From Streptomyces sp. MMG1121 (GTDB lineage Bacteria; Actinomycetota; Actinomycetes; Streptomycetales; Streptomycetaceae), in NCBI RefSeq assembly GCF_001280015.1, contig NZ_LGDV01000130.1:67813-131812 (forward strand): 64,000 bases of DNA. Reading direction: 5' to 3'. The notes beneath the pieces were generated by a model. The model saw nothing but the letters and a program-made list of their open reading frames with translations, searched no databases and was not told the DNA's origin. Below, in pieces: positions 1 to 8,581 of the stretch (the first letter of the stretch is position 1; each line of letters opens with the position of its first letter). The translations under genes and the position numbers were made by a program.

Positions 1-37
1 CCCGCGGCCGAAAACGAAAGGCGAGGGCCCCAACAGC

Positions 38-69
38 AGGACCCGCAAGCCATACAGCCTGCGGGTCCT
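38..69 (-). terminator. Terminator of the infC-rpmI-rplT operon
   Basis: A 10-bp perfect stem (AGGACCCGCA at 38-47 pairing with TGCGGGTCCT at 60-69) with a 12-nt loop lies about 30 nt past the rplT stop codon in the direction of transcription. There is no U-tract, as is common in Streptomyces. Bases 1-37 show no gene start or other feature. Confidence 0.75.
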
Positions 70-99
70 TCAGTCACGTCGGCTGGAGCCAGCGCAGCG

Positions 100-483
100 T
101 CACGCGGCCTTCGGCGCGTTGACGTCCGCCGGCAGAGCCTTCTGCGCGACCTCGACGAGCGCGGCGAAGGCGCTCGCGTCGTTCACGGCCAGCTCGGCCA
201 GGATCTTGCGGTCGACCTCGACGTTCGCGGCCTTCAGACCCTGGATGAAGCGGTTGTAGGTGATGCCGTTGGCGCGGGCAGCGGCGTTGATGCGCTGGAT
301 CCACAGCTGACGGAAGTCGCCCTTGCGCTTCTTGCGGTCGTTGTAGTTGTAGACCAGCGAGTGGGTGACCTGCTCCTTGGCCTTGCGGTACAGGCGCGAA
401 CGCTGACCGCGGTAGCCGGAGGCCGCCTCGAGGATCGCCCGGCGCTTCTTGTGGGCGTTGACTGCCCGCTTGACGCGTGCCAC
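100..483 (-). CDS. rplT: 50S ribosomal protein L20
   Basis: L20 binds 23S rRNA and is needed early in large-subunit assembly. The 127-residue product has the family's usual length, with the basic RNA-binding N-terminal helix (starts [15 protein letters not shown]), the [16 protein letters not shown] stretch and the [13 protein letters not shown] motif of the globular half. The start is a GTG at 481-483 preceded by AAGGAG seven bases upstream. It is the last gene of the infC-rpmI-rplT operon, 106 bp after rpmI, and is followed by a hairpin terminator. Identification is secure. Confidence 0.97.
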   Translation of the reverse strand: MARVKRAVNAHKKRRAILEAASGYRGQRSRLYRKAKEQVTHSLVYNYNDRKKRKGDFRQLWIQRINAAARANGITYNRFIQGLKAANVEVDRKILAELAVNDASAFAALVEVAQKALPADVNAPKAA

Positions 484-589
484 TTGTTAACTCCTTGTAG
501 CGGGGTCGTGGGGGTGCTCACACGACCCGGAAACGACTGGGTCCCGGTCCTGACGTACGGCGCTCAGTGGTCGGCGAGCGCCGGTGACG

Positions 590-784
590 TCACTTGCCGA
601 GAAGCTTCTTGATCTTCGCGGCGTCGCCCGGGGCCATCTCGGCGTTGCCGGTGAGGCGACGCGTGACGCGGGACGACTTGTGCTCGAGCAGGTGGCGCTT
701 GCCGGCGCGCTCGCGGAGCACCTTGCCGGAGCCGGTGATCTTGAAGCGCTTGCTGGCACCGCTGTGCGACTTGTTCTTCGGCAT
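590..784 (-). CDS. rpmI: 50S ribosomal protein L35
   Basis: A small, very basic 64-residue large-subunit protein. The N-terminus [15 protein letters not shown] and the internal [10 protein letters not shown] match L35. I chose the ATG at 782-784 because the family starts with MPKxK and a GAGGAG sequence lies 11 bases upstream; the reading frame stays open further upstream (to 874), but that extension has no L35 similarity. It sits between infC (112 bp upstream) and rplT (106 bp downstream) in the order found in nearly all bacteria, so the three are very probably co-transcribed. Confidence 0.96.
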   Translation of the reverse strand: MPKNKSHSGASKRFKITGSGKVLRERAGKRHLLEHKSSRVTRRLTGNAEMAPGDAAKIKKLLGK

Positions 785-896
785 AGCGCCGTTATCTCCT
801 CGTCGGTGGCGCTCCGGTGCCCGGTCGCGAAACCGGGCACGATGGAGCGTCGCTCTTCTTTCGGTTACATCCACTGGGGACCGGTGTCCCCCGGGA

Positions 897-1559
897 TCAC
901 GCCTCGGCGGGCTCCTCGGACGGCGCCTCAGCCTCGGCAGGGTTCTGCGACTTACCGGGGTTCGCCTTCGCCTCGGCCTTGCGGGCCTCCTGCGCCTGAC
1001 GGGCCTCGGCCATCGCCTCGGTCTTCTTCTTGTGCGGACCGAGGACCATGATCATGTTTCGGCCGTCCTGCTTCGGGTTCGACTCGACGAAACCGAGGTC
1101 CTGGACGTCCTCCGCGAGACGCTGCAGCAGTCGGTAGCCCAGCTCGGGCCGGGACTGCTCGCGACCACGGAACATGATCGTGATCTTGACCTTGTCGCCC
1201 TGCTTGAGGAACCGAACGACGTGACCCTTCTTGGTGTCATAGTCGTGCGGGTCGATCTTCGGCCGGAGCTTCATCTCCTTGATGACCGTGTGCGCCTGGT
1301 TCTTGCGCGCCTCACGGGCCTTCATGGCCGACTCGTACTTGAACTTCCCGTAGTCCATGAGCTTGCACACGGGCGGACGGGCGTTCGCCGCGACCTCGAC
1401 CAGGTCCAGGTCGTACTCCTGCGCAAGCTCCAGTGCCTTGGCCAGGGGGACGATGCCCACCTGCTCGCCACTGGGACCGACAAGTCGCACCTCGGGAACG
1501 CGAATCCGGTCGTTGATGCGGGGCTCGGCGCTGATGGATCCTCCTCGGTAGCACCACAC
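897..1559 (-). CDS. infC: Translation initiation factor IF-3
   Basis: IF-3 binds the 30S subunit, prevents 50S joining and checks start codons. The N-domain motif [15 protein letters not shown], the family segment [17 protein letters not shown] and the C-domain run [12 protein letters not shown] are all present; an Ala/Glu/Lys-rich tail of about 40 residues is typical of streptomycete IF-3. Two starts are possible: GTG at 1557-1559 (given here, 220 aa) or an ATC at 1533-1535 with AGGAGG four bases upstream (212 aa). The ATC has the far better ribosome site, and non-AUG infC starts underlie autoregulation in E. coli. First gene of the operon, with a long leader. Confidence 0.95.
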   Translation of the reverse strand: MWCYRGGSISAEPRINDRIRVPEVRLVGPSGEQVGIVPLAKALELAQEYDLDLVEVAANARPPVCKLMDYGKFKYESAMKAREARKNQAHTVIKEMKLRPKIDPHDYDTKKGHVVRFLKQGDKVKITIMFRGREQSRPELGYRLLQRLAEDVQDLGFVESNPKQDGRNMIMVLGPHKKKTEAMAEARQAQEARKAEAKANPGKSQNPAEAEAPSEEPAEA

Positions 1560-1840
1560 GGCGGTCTGGCGGACAGCCGCGTAACGTCTGTGTTCTTTGG
1601 ACCTAACCGCGCCGAAGCACAAAAAATGCCCCGGACGATCACAGGCGGGGCTCCCTCACTACCGGAACACCGCCGCGTTGACCGCGGGGCGCAGCTCGGG
1701 CGACTCCATCGTCCGTACGGAACGATGGTGGCCGCCTGACCGGATGACCCGCCGTCCCGAAGGACGGTCAGGTGGGAGATCGGAGCCTCCACTTGTGGGC
1801 TGGACGCTCTGTCACTGACAGGGCATGTCCAGCCGGTCGT
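1560..1840 (-). promoter_or_regulatory. Structured 5' leader of the infC operon
   Basis: About 280 nt lie between the predicted start site (near 1840) and infC. The leader can form an 8-bp stem at 1798-1805/1827-1834 with an inner 5-bp stem (1809-1813/1817-1821), a 7-bp stem CCATCGT/ACGATGG near 1706-1730, and two competing stems: 1752-1757/1762-1767 with a CGAA loop, or 1735-1742/1765-1772. The last two share bases 1765-1767 and cannot coexist. That is the layout of an attenuator or r-protein-type leader, but I recognise no named family. Confidence 0.5.
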
Positions 1841-1846
1841 CACACA

Positions 1847-1876
1847 AGGTTAGCAGCACCGTCGGGGAAGGGCTAA
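1847..1876 (-). promoter_or_regulatory. Predicted infC operon promoter
   Basis: On the minus strand TTAGCC (1871-1876) and TAACCT (1847-1852, matching TAnnnT) are separated by 18 nt. This would start transcription near 1840, ahead of the infC leader hairpins. Confidence 0.45.
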
Positions 1877-1901
1877 TCGGAGGACGCGAACGCTTACCGC
1901 T

Positions 1902-1907
1902 TATCGT
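1902..1907 (+). promoter_or_regulatory. -10 element for a leaderless DUF1844 mRNA
   Basis: TATCGT (TAnnnT) ends six bases before the ATG at 1914, so transcription should begin at or next to the start codon. No Shine-Dalgarno sequence precedes the ATG. Confidence 0.5.
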
Positions 1908-1913
1908 GTGGGC

Positions 1914-2270
1914 ATGAGTGAGACCCCTCCTGAGAACCCCGACTTCGACGCGATGACCCGGGACATCGCCGAGGTCCCCGCCGTCGAGGTGATCGTGACG
2001 GTCGCCGTCAACCTGATGAGCGCCGCCGCCGTGAAGCTCGGGCTGAGCGAGGAGGGCGAGAAGTACAAGGACCTGGACGAGGCCCGCAAGCTGATCACCG
2101 GTCTCGCCGGTCTGCTGGACGCGAGCGCGACCGAGATCAGCTCCTTCCACGCGGCCCCGCTGCGCGACGGGCTGAAGTCGCTGCAGCTGGCGTTCCGCGA
2201 GGCGTCGGTCGTCCCGGACGAGCCGGGCCACGGGCCGGGCGAGAAGTACACCGGCCCGGTCTACGGCTAG
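1914..2270 (+). CDS. DUF1844 domain protein
   Basis: A 118-residue acidic, mostly helical protein with no signal peptide or membrane segment. The core (about residues 15-95) carries the DUF1844 pattern, including PAVEVIVTVAVNLMSAAAVKLGL and an LDEARKLITGLAGLL helix; the family's function is unknown. It is divergent from infC, an arrangement conserved in streptomycetes, but no direct link to translation is shown. A GTG six bases upstream (1908) is an alternative start. I prefer the ATG because a -10 box ends six bases before it and there is no ribosome site, which suggests a leaderless message. Confidence 0.8.
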   Translation: MSETPPENPDFDAMTRDIAEVPAVEVIVTVAVNLMSAAAVKLGLSEEGEKYKDLDEARKLITGLAGLLDASATEISSFHAAPLRDGLKSLQLAFREASVVPDEPGHGPGEKYTGPVYG

Positions 2271-2285
2271 CCGACGGCAGTCTTC

Positions 2286-3020
2286 CTACGATCCGCGCAC
2301 GTACAGGGGCTCGCCCGGCGGCGTGGTCCCGGCCGGCAGCAGTGCCAGGTCGAGGCCGCGCACCAGGCGGGCCCTCAGCGTTTCGTCGGCGGCGAGCCGC
2401 CCGGCGACCGCGCGGGCGGCCTCGGCGGGCGGCGCGGCCGGGTCGAGGACGAGGGCGAGGGTGCCGTCGGCCTGTCCGGGTCCGAGGTGGGCGCGCAGCA
2501 CGGCGGGCTCCGCCGCCACGGCCGTACGCACGGCCTCGACGACCGCCGGGTCGGCGAGCGGGTCGGTGCTGGTGCGGCCCTCGGCGAGAGCGAACAGGGC
2601 CGGGCCGGTCAGCTCGAACGGCACGGGTCCGGCGAGGTCCAGTACGACCGTGTCGGCCTTCTCGTGGGCGGCGGCCTCCAGCGCCTGGTGCAGGGGTACG
2701 GCGACCGGGCGGGCCGCCGGGTCCCAGCGGGCCAGGGAGCCGGTGGAGGTGAAGGCGGGCAGCGCGGTGCGGTGGCCGGCCTTCAGGGTGGGTACGGCCA
2801 TGTCGCTGGTCTTCTCGCGGCGCAGCCCGTTCTCGTCCTCCTCGACCTCGCCGAGCACGGCCACCACGGGCACCAGGAGCCGGGCCCCCTTGAGCGCCTC
2901 CAGGACCGGGCCCACGGCCGTGCGGTCCTCGGCCCAGGCGGCGAGCGCGGCGCTCAGCCGGGGGTCGGCGGAGCCGTCGTCGTCGGAGAAACCGGGATCG
3001 GGAATGTTCTTGTTCGCCAC
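2286..3020 (-). CDS. SseB-family protein
   Basis: A 244-residue soluble protein. Residues about 15-110 resemble the SseB N-terminal domain (LxxxLxGARLLVPVV, then DMAVPTLKAGHRTALPAFTS), found in Salmonella SseB and in many actinobacterial proteins of unknown role. The C-terminal half is Ala/Leu-rich with short helices. The start is taken as the GTG at 3018-3020 (VANKNIPDPG); a second in-frame GTG two codons upstream is possible. It ends 15 bp from the DUF1844 gene in convergent orientation. The biochemical role is unknown; a scaffold or secretion-linked function cannot be inferred from the context. Confidence 0.7.
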   Translation of the reverse strand: MANKNIPDPGFSDDDGSADPRLSAALAAWAEDRTAVGPVLEALKGARLLVPVVAVLGEVEEDENGLRREKTSDMAVPTLKAGHRTALPAFTSTGSLARWDPAARPVAVPLHQALEAAAHEKADTVVLDLAGPVPFELTGPALFALAEGRTSTDPLADPAVVEAVRTAVAAEPAVLRAHLGPGQADGTLALVLDPAAPPAEAARAVAGRLAADETLRARLVRGLDLALLPAGTTPPGEPLYVRGS

Positions 3021-3149
3021 GGTCACCGAGCCTATAGGCACCTGACGGGCCCTCTGCGCGGGAGTCTTCACGGGAATCTCAGCGTTCCCTGACGCCCGTC
3101 TCATGTCCGTCCAACGCGGTGCACAGTCCACGCCCCGAGCATCGCGGCC

Positions 3150-4100
3150 ATGGAGTCCTCCAGAGGCCGCCGTGGCCGTCGTCGTGCGCGCCCGTCCCGG
3201 CGCCGTCCGCTGCTGTACACCGCGCTCGCCGTGGTCGCCGTGACCGGGGTCACGGCCGGGGGCACGGTCTATGTGAAGGCGCGGGCGCACCCGGGGACCG
3301 CGGCCGTATCGTCGGCGGCGACGCCCTCGGCCTCCTCCTTGGCCGGGGCGAGCGAGGAGGCATCGGTGACGGAACCGGCGGTGGACCGGGACGCGCTGCT
3401 GAACGAGGCGATGGGGGCGGTGAGCGTGCCGTCGGGCGCCGAGGTGTCGGCGGCGGTGCTGGCGGTGGGCTCCGGGGAGAGCGCGGGATACGGGGAGGCG
3501 GCCTTCGACACGGCGAGCATCGTCAAGGTCGACATCCTGGCCGCGCTGCTGCTCCAGGCCCAGGACGCGGGCCGGCGGCTGACGGCGACGGAGCAGGCGT
3601 ACGCCACCAGGATGATCGAGAACAGCGACAACGAGTCCGCGACGGAGCTGTGGCACACGATCGGCCGGGCGGCCGGGCTGGACGCGGCGAACAAGCGCTT
3701 CGGGCTGACCGCGACCTCGGGCGGCGACGGCGAGCTGTGGGGGCTGACCCAGACCACGGCGGCGGACCAGCTCGTGCTGCTCCAGCAGGTGTTCGGCAAG
3801 GACTCGGAGCTGAGTGCGGACTCGCGGACGTACGTCCAGGGGCTGATGACGTCGGTCGAGACGGACCAGCGGTGGGGTGTGTCGGCCGTCGCCGACGACA
3901 ACTCCTGGGCGCTGAAGAACGGTTGGCTGGCGCGCAGCACGACGGGCCTGTGGGACGTGAACAGCATCGGGCGGGTGGCGGTGGACGGCACCGACTATCT
4001 GGTGGCGGTGCTGTCGAAGGGCACCAGGACCCAGGACAAGGGCATCGCGCTGGTGGAGGCCGCGGCGAAGGCGGCGGTGTCGGCGTTCGCCGGTAAGTGA
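3150..4100 (+). CDS. Membrane-anchored serine hydrolase, class A beta-lactamase fold
   Basis: A 316-residue protein: a basic cytoplasmic tail, one transmembrane or uncleaved signal segment (about 21-42), an Ala/Ser linker, then a penicillin-recognising domain. The three motifs are visible: SIVK at 123-126 (SxxK, nucleophile Ser123), SDN at 159-161 and KNG at 256-258 in place of KTG. The omega-loop Glu166-type general base expected in true class A beta-lactamases is not obvious, so a peptidoglycan-related hydrolase or an inactive homologue is as likely as resistance. It is divergent from the SseB-like gene. No convincing ribosome site precedes the ATG, so the exact start is uncertain. Confidence 0.75.
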   Translation: MESSRGRRGRRRARPSRRRPLLYTALAVVAVTGVTAGGTVYVKARAHPGTAAVSSAATPSASSLAGASEEASVTEPAVDRDALLNEAMGAVSVPSGAEVSAAVLAVGSGESAGYGEAAFDTASIVKVDILAALLLQAQDAGRRLTATEQAYATRMIENSDNESATELWHTIGRAAGLDAANKRFGLTATSGGDGELWGLTQTTAADQLVLLQQVFGKDSELSADSRTYVQGLMTSVETDQRWGVSAVADDNSWALKNGWLARSTTGLWDVNSIGRVAVDGTDYLVAVLSKGTRTQDKGIALVEAAAKAAVSAFAGK

Positions 4101-4181
4101 TCGGGAACTCAAGGCACTTGACGACGAGCAGGCCGGACGACGGCCTTCTGCGACCTGCGCTGCGGGGCGGGCCCGGCACCC

Positions 4182-5366
4182 TCAGACCGACTGCCTGCGG
4201 CCCCGCCACAGAACGATGCCCGCCACCAGCAGGACCCCGCCGGTGCCGCCGGCCAGGGGGCCCGCCCAGTCGGCGGCCGAGGACGTGGCCTTGGGGGCGT
4301 CGGGGCCGGTGCCGAAGTACTTCCGGTCGTACGCCGACGCGCGCAGGCTCTGCGACCGGATCCGGTCGGCCGCCCTCAGGGCAGCCGCCGGGTCGATCAT
4401 GCCGAAGCCGCGCGAGTCGTCCCGGCCGCCGGCCGGCGGGTCCTCGGCGGTGTCCTCCAGGAGCTTCTTGACCTGGGCCGGGCTCAGGGTGGGGTGGGCG
4501 GCCTTGATGAGCGCCGCCGCGCCGGAGACGAAGGCGGAGGCGGCCGAGGTGCCCCAGCCCTCGTAGTACTTGTGGTCGGGGTCGGCGATGACGACGTTGA
4601 CGCCGGGCGCGCTGACGGCTGCGTACCAGCGGCGGGTGGAGAAGGAGGCACGGGTGCCGAAGCGGTCGACGGCGGTCGCGGCGATGACACCGGGGTAGGC
4701 GGCCGGGTAGGAGATGTGGTCGCCCTTCTCCCCGCCGTTGCCCGCGGAGGCGACGACGACCACGCCCTTCTTCAGGGCGTACTGCACGGCCTCGTCCTCG
4801 CTCGGCTCGGGGTGCGCGGAGTTCGAGTCGTCGCCGAGGGAGAGGTTGATGACGTCGGCGCCGTGGTCGGCGGCCCAGCGGATGCCGTCGGCGAGCGCGT
4901 TGCCCCGGGTCGTACGGGCCCTGGTGCGGGCGGGGTCGCCGTCCTCCAGGATCACGCGGACGGGCAGGATCTTCGCCTCGGGGGCGACGCCCATGACCCC
5001 GGCGGAGTCGCCGGGGCCGTGTCCGTGCCCGGCGATGATGCCGGCCATGGCGGTGCCGTGCCGGGCCCAGTTGCGGTCACCGGGCTCGGCACCGAAGCCG
5101 ATCATGTCCTTGGCGGGCAGGACGTTGCCGGCGAGGTCGGGGTGGTCGGCCTCGACACCGGTGTCCAGGACGGCGACGGTGACGCCCTTGCCCTTGGTCG
5201 TCTGCCAGGCCTCGTCCAGGTGCAGGGCGTCCAGGCCCCACTGCTGGGCGCGGATGCCGTCGGCGTGGGCCGCGGTGGCCGGCAGCAGGGTGAGGGCGCC
5301 GGCGAGCAGCAGGCTCACCGCCGCTCCGGCGGGGGCGCGGCGGCGGCCGCATATCGAGCGCCTCAT
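4182..5366 (-). CDS. mycP-like: Mycosin-like subtilase (S8 peptidase)
   Basis: A 394-residue exported serine protease. It has a signal peptide (about 1-35, basic MRRSICGRRR then a hydrophobic run ending AAHA), a catalytic triad at Asp68 (VAVLDTGV), His103 (RHGTAMAGI) and Ser274 (GTSAASAF), oxyanion Asn210, and a single C-terminal transmembrane helix (about 370-388) followed by a basic tail. That is the architecture of the mycosins that process type VII secretion substrates. No ESX/T7SS genes (EccC, EsxA and so on) are in the window. Its ATG overlaps the stop of the upstream proline-rich gene (ATGA), implying translational coupling and a functional pair. Confidence 0.85.
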   Translation of the reverse strand: MRRSICGRRRAPAGAAVSLLLAGALTLLPATAAHADGIRAQQWGLDALHLDEAWQTTKGKGVTVAVLDTGVEADHPDLAGNVLPAKDMIGFGAEPGDRNWARHGTAMAGIIAGHGHGPGDSAGVMGVAPEAKILPVRVILEDGDPARTRARTTRGNALADGIRWAADHGADVINLSLGDDSNSAHPEPSEDEAVQYALKKGVVVVASAGNGGEKGDHISYPAAYPGVIAATAVDRFGTRASFSTRRWYAAVSAPGVNVVIADPDHKYYEGWGTSAASAFVSGAAALIKAAHPTLSPAQVKKLLEDTAEDPPAGGRDDSRGFGMIDPAAALRAADRIRSQSLRASAYDRKYFGTGPDAPKATSSAADWAGPLAGGTGGVLLVAGIVLWRGRRQSV

Positions 5367-7057
5367 GAAGGTTTCTCCGTGCCCGTGCCGATGTTCTGGC
5401 GCAGCCGCCGTTCGATGCGGTCGGCCAGGCCCTGGGCCTCGTTGCCGAGCCCTGACTGGGCGGGTGCGGTGGTGGCATCGGAGCTGACGGCGTCGGCGGC
5501 GGCCTGGGGTGCGTCCACGGTGCGGCCGTCGGCCCAGCCGGAGACGGCGTAGGCGACGACGGGGGCGTCGGTGAGGACGGAGATGGCCCAGGAGGCGCGC
5601 TGCTCGTCGCCGAAGCCGGCCGCGACGGTGCCCTCGGCGGCGTACGGCCGGGGCATCAGGTCCGTACGGCGGTCCAGGCGCTCGGTGCGGAAGCGGGCGG
5701 CGAGCGCGGCCATGCCGGCGGGGTCGGCCTTGGTGAAGAGCAGGCCGACGGTGGTGACGTAGCTCTGGGTGGCGTCGGTGTACGTGGCGCGCAGCAGTCG
5801 CTGGCAGCCGACCGGGGCGAGCACCTTCTGCAGGAGCGGGTCGAAGGCGTGGGCGCAGCCGCTGTCCGGGGCGACGGCGACCCTGGTCCAGGTGCGGTCG
5901 GCTCCGCCGGGTCCGGCGCCGGTGCCCTCGACGGTGGGCGGGAACAACTGGTCGACGGGCACGTTGTGCCAGAGCGCGGCGGCGGCGGTGAAGCGGCCGG
6001 CCGTGGCGTCGTCCTCGCTGTCCCCGGTCAGCCAACTCCCGGTCACGGCACCGCCGATGAGGCCGAGTCCGAGCACGAGACAGGCGGCAGCGGCGGCGGT
6101 GCGGGGACCCACCCGGTGCCGCGACCGCTCGTCGAAGACCTCGGGCTGCCCGAACGACACCACGGGCCGCGCGGCCGCGCCGGTGCTCCAGGACAGCGCC
6201 GGGTCCGGGCCGACGGGGTGGGCGGGCGCGAGGGGGCTCCAGGCGGCCGCAGGAGCGGGGCCGGGACCGGTACGGCGCTCGCCGGCTGCCCCTGCGGGCG
6301 CGGCTCCGGGGCTCCGGGGCTCCGGGGCTCCGGGGACGGGACGGAGCCGGGTCGTGGTCTCCGACGCCGTGGCCTCGGGCGCTGTCACGGGACGAAGCCG
6401 GGCGGTCGTCTCCGAGGGAGTCGGTGCGGGGGCGGCCGGCCGGCGGGAGTCCTGCCCGTTCCGCTGCAGGGGACGCGCGGGAGCGCCCGCACCCGGGGCG
6501 CCCCGCCGCCCCTGGCGCCCCGCACGGGGCGGCGCGTCGGGAAACCGGGCCGAGGCGGGCGGCGGAGGCGGACTCACGGGGTCGGCACCCCCGGGCACCA
6601 CGGGCTTCGCCCCGGCGCCGTTCCCGGCCTCGGCCTCCTGGTCGTCACGCGCGCGATCCCCGGCGGACGGCCGGGCAGCGCGCGGGGCGAAGACGGAGGG
6701 CTCGTCGTCGGGGTCGTCGACCGGGACCACGTCGGAGCGACGGGCGCCGACGCCTCCGGCCGGGGGACCCATCGGGCGCGACGCCCCGGACCCATCCGAC
6801 GGGTGCGGCAGGTTCGCCGTGGCGGGCGGCACGGCCGGACCCGAGGCGGACGACGACCGCGACGGCACGGACGAGGCCGACGGCCCCGGCGAGCGGGACG
6901 GCCCGGCGGGACTCGGCGAAGTCGAAGGACGCGGCGGCACGGCCGGGCTCACCGGAGCCGACGGGCCCGGCGAAGTCGAAGCGCCCGGCGGTGACGAGGG
7001 GCTCGGTGGAGTCGACGGCCGTGGCGGCACCGGGGCGTGGCGCGCTTCCGTGCTCAT
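5363..7057 (-). CDS. Proline-rich single-pass membrane protein paired with the mycosin
   Basis: A 564-residue protein. About 1-320 is a disordered Pro/Ser/Ala/Gly-rich cytoplasmic region with two copies of SETT(A/T)RLRPV; one transmembrane helix spans about 321-343; the remaining roughly 220 residues form an extracellular domain with two cysteines (in PDSGCAHAF and APVGCQRLL) that could pair. I do not recognise the domain. The ATG at 7055-7057 follows a GGGGGG ribosome site. The coupled downstream mycosin gene suggests the protein is its substrate, inhibitor or partner at the membrane; that is inference. The N-terminal half is highly repetitive at DNA level. Confidence 0.7.
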   Translation of the reverse strand: MSTEARHAPVPPRPSTPPSPSSPPGASTSPGPSAPVSPAVPPRPSTSPSPAGPSRSPGPSASSVPSRSSSASGPAVPPATANLPHPSDGSGASRPMGPPAGGVGARRSDVVPVDDPDDEPSVFAPRAARPSAGDRARDDQEAEAGNGAGAKPVVPGGADPVSPPPPPASARFPDAPPRAGRQGRRGAPGAGAPARPLQRNGQDSRRPAAPAPTPSETTARLRPVTAPEATASETTTRLRPVPGAPEPRSPGAAPAGAAGERRTGPGPAPAAAWSPLAPAHPVGPDPALSWSTGAAARPVVSFGQPEVFDERSRHRVGPRTAAAAACLVLGLGLIGGAVTGSWLTGDSEDDATAGRFTAAAALWHNVPVDQLFPPTVEGTGAGPGGADRTWTRVAVAPDSGCAHAFDPLLQKVLAPVGCQRLLRATYTDATQSYVTTVGLLFTKADPAGMAALAARFRTERLDRRTDLMPRPYAAEGTVAAGFGDEQRASWAISVLTDAPVVAYAVSGWADGRTVDAPQAAADAVSSDATTAPAQSGLGNEAQGLADRIERRLRQNIGTGTEKPS

Positions 7058-7330
7058 GCACCCCCCGTTTCCTCGTGCCCGGGCCGTCGTCGCGTACGCG
7101 GGCCGCTTAGCTCCTCGGCCGCGCCCGGTGCGAAGGTTCCGTCCCGGGCACGCATACCCGTACGGCCGGACCGGCATCCCGGTTCAGATGAGTGACCGGG
7201 CGTCTTCCGTCGCACGTGCGCGTCACTCTACGGGTTGCCCGGGAGAGAAAGAGAACCAGTCCACGCCCCCGGGGCATCTGCCCGGAACGTCCCCCTACCC
7301 TGCGGTAATCCTGTCTGGCAGGCTTCCGCC

Positions 7331-8533
7331 ATGACTGCGCTCGCCGCTGACCGGGCCCGTTACGACCGGGCCACCGCCCATCTCGACGCCCCACTCGCGA
7401 TCGTGGACCTGGACGCCTTCGACGCCAACGCGGAGGATCTGCTCCGCCGCGCCGCCGGCAAGCCGGTCCGGGTCGCCAGCAAGTCCGTTCGCTGCCGGGC
7501 CCTGCTGGAGCGGGTCCTGGCCAAGGACGGCTTCCGGGGCATCATGTCGTTCACCCTGGCCGAGTCGCTGTGGCTCGCGCGTTCCGGGTTCGACGACATC
7601 CTGCTGGCGTATCCGTCCGCCGACCGTTCGGGCTTCGCCGAGCTGGCCGCCGATCCCAAGCTCGCCGGTGCGGTCACCGTGATGGTGGACGACGTCGCCC
7701 AGCTCGACCTCATCGACGCCGCGCGGGACGGCGGGCGCGAAGTGGTGCGGGTCTGCCTGGAGTTGGACACCTCGCTGAAGCTGCTCGGCGGCCGGGTGCG
7801 GGTCGGGGCCCTGCGCTCTCCGCTGCGCTCCCCCGCCCAACTCGCCGACATGGCACGGTCGGTGGCCCGGCGGCCGGGTTTCCGGCTGGTGGGGATCATG
7901 GCGTACGAGGGGCATGTCGCGGGGGTCGGGGACGCGGTGGCCGGGCGGCCGTTCAGGTCCCGGGCGATCCGGCTGATGCAGGCGGCCGCCCGCCGGGAGC
8001 TGGCCGAGCGGCGGGCCGCCGTCGTGCGCGCGGTGCGGGCCGTCGCGCCCGGCCTGGAGTTCGTCAACGGCGGTGGCACGGGCAGTGTGCAGCACACCGC
8101 GGCCGAGGCCGCGGTGACCGAGATTGCGGCCGGTTCGGGGCTGTACGTGCCGCGGCTCTTCGACAACTACACGTCGTTCACGGGCCGTCCGGCCGCCCTC
8201 TTCGCCCAGCCCGTCGTACGGCGGCCGGGCGTGGGGGTCGTCACGGTGCTCGGCGGCGGGTATCCGGCCTCCGGGGCCGCCGGGCCCGACCGGCTGCCGG
8301 TGCCGTATCTGCCGGAGGGGCTCTCGTACGACCCGCAGGAGGGCCCCGGCGAGGTGCAGACCCCGCTGCTCGGCTCGCCCGCCGACGACCTCCTCATCGG
8401 CGACAAGGTGTGGTTCCGGCACGCCAAGGCGGGCGAGCTGTGCGAGCGGTTCGAGGCGCTGCGTCTGATCGAGGGGGACACGGTCACGGCGACCGTGCCC
8501 ACCTACCGGGGTGAGGGACAGACCTTCCTCTGA
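7331..8533 (+). CDS. PLP-dependent alanine-racemase-fold enzyme (amino acid deaminase/aldolase type)
   Basis: A 400-residue protein with an N-terminal PLP barrel of the alanine racemase/D-threonine aldolase type: Lys51 in RVASKSV is the likely Schiff-base lysine, and FVNGGGTGS binds phosphate. The C-terminal beta domain ends GDKVWFRHAKAGELCERF, with histidine and cysteine residues as in metal-dependent D-amino-acid aldolases/dehydratases. Annotated relatives are called amino acid deaminase/aldolase; the substrate cannot be read from sequence. ATG at 7331 is chosen because conservation starts there. It stands alone, divergent from the proline-rich gene and convergent with the SDR gene. The 273 bp upstream hold only GC-rich sequence with weak promoter-like motifs. 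Confidence 0.75.
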   Translation: MTALAADRARYDRATAHLDAPLAIVDLDAFDANAEDLLRRAAGKPVRVASKSVRCRALLERVLAKDGFRGIMSFTLAESLWLARSGFDDILLAYPSADRSGFAELAADPKLAGAVTVMVDDVAQLDLIDAARDGGREVVRVCLELDTSLKLLGGRVRVGALRSPLRSPAQLADMARSVARRPGFRLVGIMAYEGHVAGVGDAVAGRPFRSRAIRLMQAAARRELAERRAAVVRAVRAVAPGLEFVNGGGTGSVQHTAAEAAVTEIAAGSGLYVPRLFDNYTSFTGRPAALFAQPVVRRPGVGVVTVLGGGYPASGAAGPDRLPVPYLPEGLSYDPQEGPGEVQTPLLGSPADDLLIGDKVWFRHAKAGELCERFEALRLIEGDTVTATVPTYRGEGQTFL

Positions 8534-8581
8534 CCCCTTCCTCTGCCCCCTCCTCCGGCCGCTTCCGCCGACCGGTGGTCC

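Noticed and set aside
3119..4096. A second plus-strand frame of 325 codons overlapping the serine hydrolase
   Set aside because: It is a Gly/Arg-rich low-complexity translation in a different frame; the hydrolase frame carries SxxK, SDN and KNG.
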